A DNA stretch of 64,000 bases from Oxytricha trifallax. Its lineage: Eukaryota; Ciliophora; Spirotrichea; Sporadotrichida; Oxytrichidae. Position numbers and translations under genes: made by a program. The stretch covers positions 44,092 to 108,091 of the forward strand of contig ARYC01001375.1 in the NCBI GenBank assembly GCA_000711775.1, written 5' to 3'. Shown piece by piece: positions 58,813-64,000 of the stretch (positions are counted from its first letter, which is position 1; the number at the start of each line of letters is the position of its first letter). A model generated the notes under the pieces. It was not told the origin of the DNA. It made no database searches and saw only the letters and a program-made list of their open reading frames with translations.

Positions 58813-59710
58813 TTTTTAAAATAATAAACATAAAAATAGATAAAAAGAGGGCAAAGGGAACTTCTTTTTTCAATATCATAATGACTATACAAAGATTTAA
58901 TAAAAATTGTTACAATAAAATTTGTTTAGTAAGTTTATAAATAAGAATTCTATTAATCTAATCTTATTATTCTAAATTATTTTGAAAAAAAATTCTTTCT
59001 GGGCATTCAAAACTCCAAACACCTTAGTGAGGTTTATATATGCTTTGATTTGGAGGGTATAGTGGGGTCTTATTAGGGTTAGTAGAGAAATTAGGCCAAT
59101 TTGCAAAATGAAAAATAGAAATTAGAGAAATTTAGGGTCTATTTATGATGAGAAATATTTAGATTTACTGCTTAAGCTTAGGTATGGTATGAGTATTAAT
59201 ATAGACTAAGACAAACCAGTACTGAATTTTGCAGCTATAGCAAAGCTCTAACATAAGAGTGCCTCAACTGTTAGGCATCACTGCATGCTTGCTGTTTAAT
59301 ATTTTAATTTTGGTACTTGAAAGCATCTAGTTAAAAAATAAAAGTTCACTCAGGCCCATATTGACTACCTCTGTGACTCTTATACTTTAAAGTACTGGGC
59401 AAACTTTCCTCTTGACTAGCAAAATGTAATGTTTCATCGTAGGTTTCCTGACTTGCGTATCTCGCCTTAGACTATAGCCAAAATTTATAGAAGAACTGGT
59501 ATTATTGTTAAAATAGATAATATTAGGAAATTCAAGAAATACAAATAAATAGTAATAATATTAGTAATTATAACTGGCACTAATTTGATCAGCTTTATTC
59601 TAATTTGGTTAGTACACTTTTAATTTTAACTTATATTAGATTAAATAATTATAACCAAGATTGGACAGTTGTAAAATTTCAGTTTTTTTAATATAAAAGC
59701 GTACCTATTT

Positions 59711-59733
59711 TTGTACAGTTGTACGATTGTAAA
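59711..59733. repeat. Iteron-like GTAC repeats, left arm
   Basis: GTACAGTT and GTACGATT stand in tandem at 59713-59728, with related GTACC at 59701 and GGACAGTTG at 59663. They match the right-arm set. Confidence 0.6.
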
Positions 59734-59836
59734 ATTTTAGTTTTAATTAGTTATTTTAAAAATAATTATACAAATCTGAAAGTGATTTATAAAGTGCAAG
59801 ATTATTAGGAATTATATATATATTCATAATTGTGAC

Positions 59837-61324
59837 TCAGCTTTTCTCTGAATTATCGCCATCTCCTGCGTACTGCTCTCTTTGATGCTGCTCTATGTCT
59901 CCTCCCTCCATGATTATTGTCTCATCATCCATCATCATTTCTGAGTCCCCATCTTCTATCAACTGCTCTCTAAAGTAGATTGCCAGCTCAACCTCGGTAA
60001 AAGGGAGCTTCTAAACTGATTTCTGCATCTCCTTCTTAAACTCAGCCTTAAACACCCTGGTCTCAAATGACATTCTATCGAGATCTCTCATTTCATCGAA
60101 CGGGAGTTGATTAGAGATTGCAATGACCTGGCACTTCTAAAACATTATTACTGGGGCTTTGTATTTGAGATTTACCGGGTACCCTTCTCCTTCGAAAAAT
60201 TACTTCAAGTCGTCAATCTTATCTTTGTCGCAAAAAATATTTCTCTTTATTTCATCCATTATAACTATCTATGGCTCTGTGTTTGGTTTGCAAGAGTCAA
60301 TGCAGAATGTTCTATATAGTATCTTAAAGTCTTCTGTAATGAATATCTTTCACAAGTACCAAGCAATAGTGGTTATTCCAGTATTTGGCTGCCCAAATAG
60401 CCAGACGACATTGACTTTATCTGGACATTTTCTGAAAATAACTCTGTAAAGTTTATCAACTGCATCAAAATACATCATATCCTCTTGAGTCTGTTTATCA
60501 AGTCGAATCAAATTGGGAGATTAGGTATCAGAGCACTATAGGAAACTTAAAAGTGATAACAACTTTGATTGCAGTGGTTTGGGTTTAAACTATCAATTAT
60601 TCTTAGCCTTAGTAAATGACAAGTTTTTTTTGTGATTCTAAACTATTTAATCGCAGACTTCCTCGTTATCCTGATACATCATATACATATCTCCCACTAT
60701 ACTAATCTACTTTCTCCTCACTAGCTGTTTGAATGAGTCTTAAATTCTGCCTTGTGATTGAGAGGACATATTTGAGGAGGATCTCCTGCCTTATGGCTGA
60801 GAAGACATATTTGTAGAAGAACTTCTACCATCTGGGGTTTTGGCCAAGACTTTTGAATGGGCAATGAATTCCTAGAAATGATCTGAATCCCCGCAGTGAA
60901 GTGTAATTTTATCATGGCTTGAATAGAGTCTCCTAAGTTACACCTTCCCTAACATTGAATACGAGAAATTTAAACTAGCTAGTTCCTTAAATCCACGATA
61001 CTCTGATCTACTGAAATAGTTTTTCGAAAACCCAAGACCATCTTCCTTGAAGTGTATCGATAAGTATTTCTTTACTGAGTCTGGTAGAGTACACAAGAAT
61101 ATGATTGCATGACTAAACCTATAAGTTAATTTTGATAATATTTCCACAACTCGCGAATAAATGCTCTTTTCATCATCGGTCTTGATCTCTAGTATAAACA
61201 GGTGTCGCTCGTTCAAGTGTAAGTCTCCTTTTTAAATCTGATTTTTTTCTCCATAGAAATTATTGATATTGCTAGGTAAATTGGAGGGGAACACACAGAG
61301 ATAAAGACATATTCCATCACCCAT
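59837..61324 (-). CDS. Rep-like protein with superfamily 3 helicase domain, one internal TGA
   Basis: ATG is at 61322-61324 and TGA at 59837-59839, 496 codons, with TAA/TAG as Gln. The C-terminal half carries helicase motifs in order: WLFGQPNTGITT (Walker A; the usual Lys is Ile), IVIMDEIKRN (Walker B), VIAISNQLP (motif C) and a following Arg-rich stretch. The acidic tail is Glu/Asp-rich. The N-terminal part (LYLCVFPSN, ERHLFILEIKTDDE) is where a rolling-circle HUH nuclease would sit, but its motifs are not certain. A Ser-rich linker follows. One in-frame TGA near 60590 (after AKNN) breaks the frame, probably a former Trp codon. Such helicases replicate DNA in Rep-type plasmids, viruses and transposons. 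The altered Walker A suggests loss of ATPase activity. Confidence 0.78.
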
Positions 61325-61430
61325 TTAAATATTAGATTAATCAAATTATATATAATTCCTAATATCTTGCACTTTATAAATCACTTCAGATTTGTACAAT
61401 TATTAAAAAAAAAACCAATTAAAACTAAAA

Positions 61431-61456
61431 CTGTACAATCGTACAACTGTACAAAA
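61431..61456. repeat. Iteron-like GTAC repeats, right arm
   Basis: Three spaced units, TGTACAATC, GTACAACT and GTACAAAA, stand in tandem, with further CTGTACAATC near 61497 and TTGTACAATT near 61391. Such short direct repeats are typical Rep-binding sites. Confidence 0.6.
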
Positions 61457-62295
61457 ATAGGTACGCATTAAAATAAAAAAAATAAAATCGTAAAACTGTA
61501 CAATCTTGGTTATAATTATTAATCTAATAAAAGTTAAAATTAAAAGTGTACTAACCAAATTAGAATTAAAAGCTGATCAAATTAGTTAATTACAAATATT
61601 ATTACCATTTATTTGTATTTCTCAAATTTCCTAATATTTCTATCTTAAAATACTTTCAAGACTGTAAACATAGTGAAGAGAGTGATTGATTTTACAGTTC
61701 CATTTTATGGTAATAATTTAAACTATATATATGATTAAATGCAGAGGGCTATTGACAATAACATCAAGTTCATTAACGCTGATGAAGGTGTGTTTACCTT
61801 CAATACCTTTATTAATAAGTCTTGGTATAAGAAGTATGATAATATAGAAGTCTACGATTAGAAAGTAAAAGCTGTAACCCATGCAATTTTAGCAGGCATT
61901 AGTGAAGATTCTGGCTTAGAAAGTTATGTTATTCATGCTCGCTCTATTAAGCTGAGAGATAAATACAACAAATAGGAGAATATCCTGTTTGTTGAAAACC
62001 TCTCAGTTCATAAGACTAATGAGTTCAAGAAAGCTTATGAAGAGTTAAACAATACTCATGTATACAACGTTCCTTACACCCTTAATTTAATGGAATCGAA
62101 TTCTATTGGAGTTAAATTCAGACTTACTACAAGAAACTGCTGCTGTATCACCTTATGAATGACTTGCCCATCGATAAAGTAGACTTAATTCAGAGTAGCT
62201 GTAAGAGAGTGAGCGTAGATAAGACAACAATATGTGCGAGAGAGGGAAGAATGAATGTTATTAAATAAGTTTTAGATCTAAATGAATGAATTAGT

Positions 62296-63078
62296 TCACA
62301 TATAAAATTACCCCAGAAAAGGATTAGTCTTCTCATTCTTCTCCTCTTCTTATGGCTTGCCTAGGCCCATATTTCTTCTCTTAGTGCCAGCTCCTGCATC
62401 TATGTTCATTTCATCTGGCTTTTAAAAAATCTTTATAAAGTCTCTTGCTCACTTCATGAATAGTCTAAGACTTTCTCTCTCTGTGAACCTTTGCATGTTC
62501 TTTCATTAGGAATATACCAGTTCCAGGTTTTCCTACAAAGTTATGTGTCAAAGCTGACTAGAGAGGTATGGATGCTTCTTAAGCTCCGCATGCAATGTCT
62601 CGCTTATAAGAATGATTTGCTTCTTTAAATCTTCAGAAGAAACAGAGTAGCGTTTTTTGTGAGCTTCTTCAATGATCTTTCCTGATATAACTCTCTCTTA
62701 AAGTGACAAGAACACCAAAGAAGAAACTCTTTTCTGGAAGCTTGTTATAGAGTTGTTCTTGGGAGGAAGATAAACTTCCAACTCTTCATCTATCATTGCA
62801 TCTTCTTAGAGATTGGTGACAGAAATCTTTGGGTAGTTTTGAATCTCTATCAACTTAATCTCATTGCTTTTAAAGGCTTTCTTCTCATCAAAGAGTATCG
62901 CTTTTAAGAATGAAATTTTGGTACCTTCCATCGTTGGAAGGAATAAACCCACTATAGTATATGATTTAGTATATGTCACATGCTTATCATGCTAAGTGAG
63001 GTATCGATAGAGATCTTCCTTGCTTCTTAATCTTGAGACCATTTCTTGAGCTTCAACCCTCTTCATTATAGTACTAAT
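62296..63078 (-). pseudogene. TBE '22-kDa' gene with 26-nt intron, start codon lost
   Basis: Homologous to the gene at 10047. The start codon position reads CTG instead of ATG (RC of CAG near 63086), and small indels occur near 62685 and 62755. The intron at 62533-62558 is in the same place and of the same length as in the other copies. Joining gives HPYLS-RKPGTGIF. TGA is at 62296-62298. Confidence 0.75.
62533..62558 (-). other. 26-nt intron in the TBE '22-kDa' gene (third copy)
   Basis: On the minus strand it starts GTCAGC and ends TTGTAG, with CATAAC inside. It contains a TGA and has the same length and phase as in TBE-1 and TBE-2. Confidence 0.7.
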
Positions 63079-63651
63079 AGATTCCAGCTTTGTTCCATCT
63101 CCTATTAATGAACTTCAAATTTTAAAATATAGAGTTCTGGATCCTATTGTTTAAAAACTACTATTAATTATGGGCATCTTTTAGGTGGTCAACCAGGTAA
63201 AAATACATGGAGAAAGCTGGCAGAAGCTGTAACAAACTTGATAGATGGAGCTCCATTTTATCAATTTGGTTCTATTAAATTAGTACTAAATTTGTTTAAA
63301 TTAAATTAGAACTGGTAATAATTCGGTTTAATTTTAATTGGTACCAATTTAATAGTACCTAAACTTAATTAGTACCTGCTTTTAAACAAATGAGGTTTTA
63401 ATGGAAAAGTTCCAATTTGGTTCAAAACCTAATTGGTACCAGTACCAACCTGAATATTATCTAAGTTAGTACCAAAATTAAAAGTATTAAGCATAAAATT
63501 AGAAAAGTTATAGTTATAAACTAAGTATAAATATGAACTCTAACACCTATCAATCAGCCATTAGTGCTGCAGTGCCAACTCCTATATTTAGTTGCTATAA
63601 CTAGAGAGGTTATTATAGCTTTATAATTCAAATTTAAATTTGAATTTAAAC

Positions 63652-64000
63652 ATGGCGACTAACTTAAATCGTAAATCAATCTTTCTTGGCAATGGTTAAT
63701 AATAGCTAAACTTTGGCACCACTAAAAATCAATAAGTAATTTATATTTAAAAGGAGATTGAGCTAAGAGCTCTAGAGTTTGAAGCTGAGATCTTTAAAAT
63801 TTAAGTTTAAAACAAGAAGTAGAGTGCAGAGATGGGAGTTTAAACATAAGTTGTATTGATTGAGGAAGATAAGGAACAGCAACCAATAGAAAAATAAAAA
63901 CACTTTGAATGCAATGATTGTTAAAACTCCTTCTCAACTGAGTAGAGCTTGAAGAGGCATATTAAAGAAATAGATTCTGGTAAAGCGAAGATTTATTTCA
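63652..64000 (+). CDS. TBE zinc-finger/kinase gene, 5' part (runs off the window)
   Basis: ATG is at 63652 (MATNLNRKSIFLGNG). The frame is open to the window edge, through IEEDKEQQP and the first finger (CNDCQNSFSTEQSLKRHI). This copy lacks the extra T present in TBE-1, so it shows the original frame there. Confidence 0.85.

Larger units (their letters stand above)
59507..61650. mobile_element. 2.1-kb element with about 310-bp terminal inverted repeats, encoding a Rep-like SF3 helicase
   Basis: Inserted in TBE transposase sequence that reads continuously across 59506/61651. A 4-bp duplication is likely (TATT 59503-59506, TACT 61651-61654; TACT in the undisturbed copy). The left repeat is about 59507-59815 and the right about 61335-61650, imperfect but clearly matching (for example AATTTGATCAGC, TTGGTTAGTACACTTTTAA). 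The ends read GTTAAAATAGATAATATTAGG and TTTTAAGATAGAAATATTAGG inward. One gene fills the space between the repeats. It does not resemble TBE and lacks C4A4 ends. Confidence 0.85.
59108..62289 (+). pseudogene. TBE transposase split by the Rep-helicase element
   Basis: ATG is at 59108 and TGA at 62287-62289. The N-terminal 130 or so codons read cleanly to 59506; the rest resumes at 61651. The part after the insertion has lost the segment between IHARSIK and REKY. The second catalytic Asp is changed (FVENLSVH, GAA instead of GAC), and a base is missing near the Glu region. The first Asp (NADEGVF) remains. The copy is dead even apart from the insertion. Confidence 0.82.
59008..64000 (+). mobile_element. 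TBE (TBE-1 type), split by a Rep-helicase element, runs off the window
   Basis: It begins after ATT (59005-59007) with a mutated end CAAAACTCCAAACACC. It continues as transposase to 59506, is interrupted by the 2.1-kb element 59507-61650, and resumes with transposase, the '22-kDa' gene and the start of the zinc-finger/kinase gene. The right end is beyond the window. Confidence 0.9.

Noticed and set aside
60107-60449. Overlapping plus-strand frames of 70 and 96 codons
   Set aside because: They are antisense to the Rep-like helicase gene, which has ordered helicase motifs.
1-64000. CRISPR arrays, bacterial operons, ribosome binding sites
   Set aside because: None seen; the code use, introns and IESs show a ciliate nuclear genome.

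Overview
This window looks like germline (micronuclear) DNA of a stichotrich ciliate of the Oxytricha/Sterkiella type. Three things support this. (1) Several mobile elements end in inverted C4A4 telomere-like repeats (CAAAACCCCAAAACCCC), are flanked by 3-bp ANT duplications, and carry the three-gene content of telomere-bearing elements (TBE): a DDE transposase, a '22-kDa' ORF and a zinc-finger/kinase ORF. (2) Real genes read through TAA and TAG as glutamine and stop at TGA. (3) Cellular genes are cut into pieces (MDSs) by AT-rich internal eliminated sequences (IESs) bounded by 3-6 bp pointer repeats. Removing one pointer copy plus the IES restores conserved protein motifs.

Layout. 1-1222: a TBE end nested inside an older TBE kinase fragment. 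1223-2769: AT-rich, no gene seen. About 3.5-36.05 kb: one giant minus-strand gene for a surface protein. It has an N-terminal signal peptide and cysteine-rich region, a very long parallel beta-helix repeat region, and C-terminal cysteine-rich and transmembrane segments. It is interrupted by two near-full-length TBEs (8881-12993 and 21444-25488), three copies of a GC-rich SINE-like repeat and a perfect 426-bp-arm palindrome. 37.65-40.33 kb (+): a NEK-type protein kinase with many IESs. 40.77-43.58 kb (+): a Q/N/G-rich protein gene with at least five IESs. 44.32-47.28 kb (-): an unrecognised coiled-coil/Ser-rich protein. 47.38-55.09 kb (-): a clathrin-light-chain-like gene in five MDSs; two of its IESs consist largely of TBE-derived sequence. 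55.21-55.97 kb (-): 3' part of an RP2/TBCC-domain gene with two spliceosomal introns. 56.7-64.0 kb: a cluster of TBE copies, one split by a 2.1-kb element with about 310-bp inverted repeats that encodes a Rep-like superfamily 3 helicase.

The cellular genes make sense only after DNA excision (IES, including whole TBEs) and RNA splicing (short GT-AG introns). The TBE transposases are DDE enzymes, known in Oxytricha to take part in germline DNA elimination, so the window contains both candidate cutters and the sequences that are cut. The most useful new readings are: a conserved 26-nt intron hidden in the TBE '22-kDa' gene; the Rep-helicase element with iteron-like repeats; the exact in-frame reconstruction of the clathrin-light-chain-like gene across TBE fossils; and micro-IESs of only 28-32 bp.

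All calls come from reading the sequence by eye. Family names rest on motif recognition, and no database search was possible.
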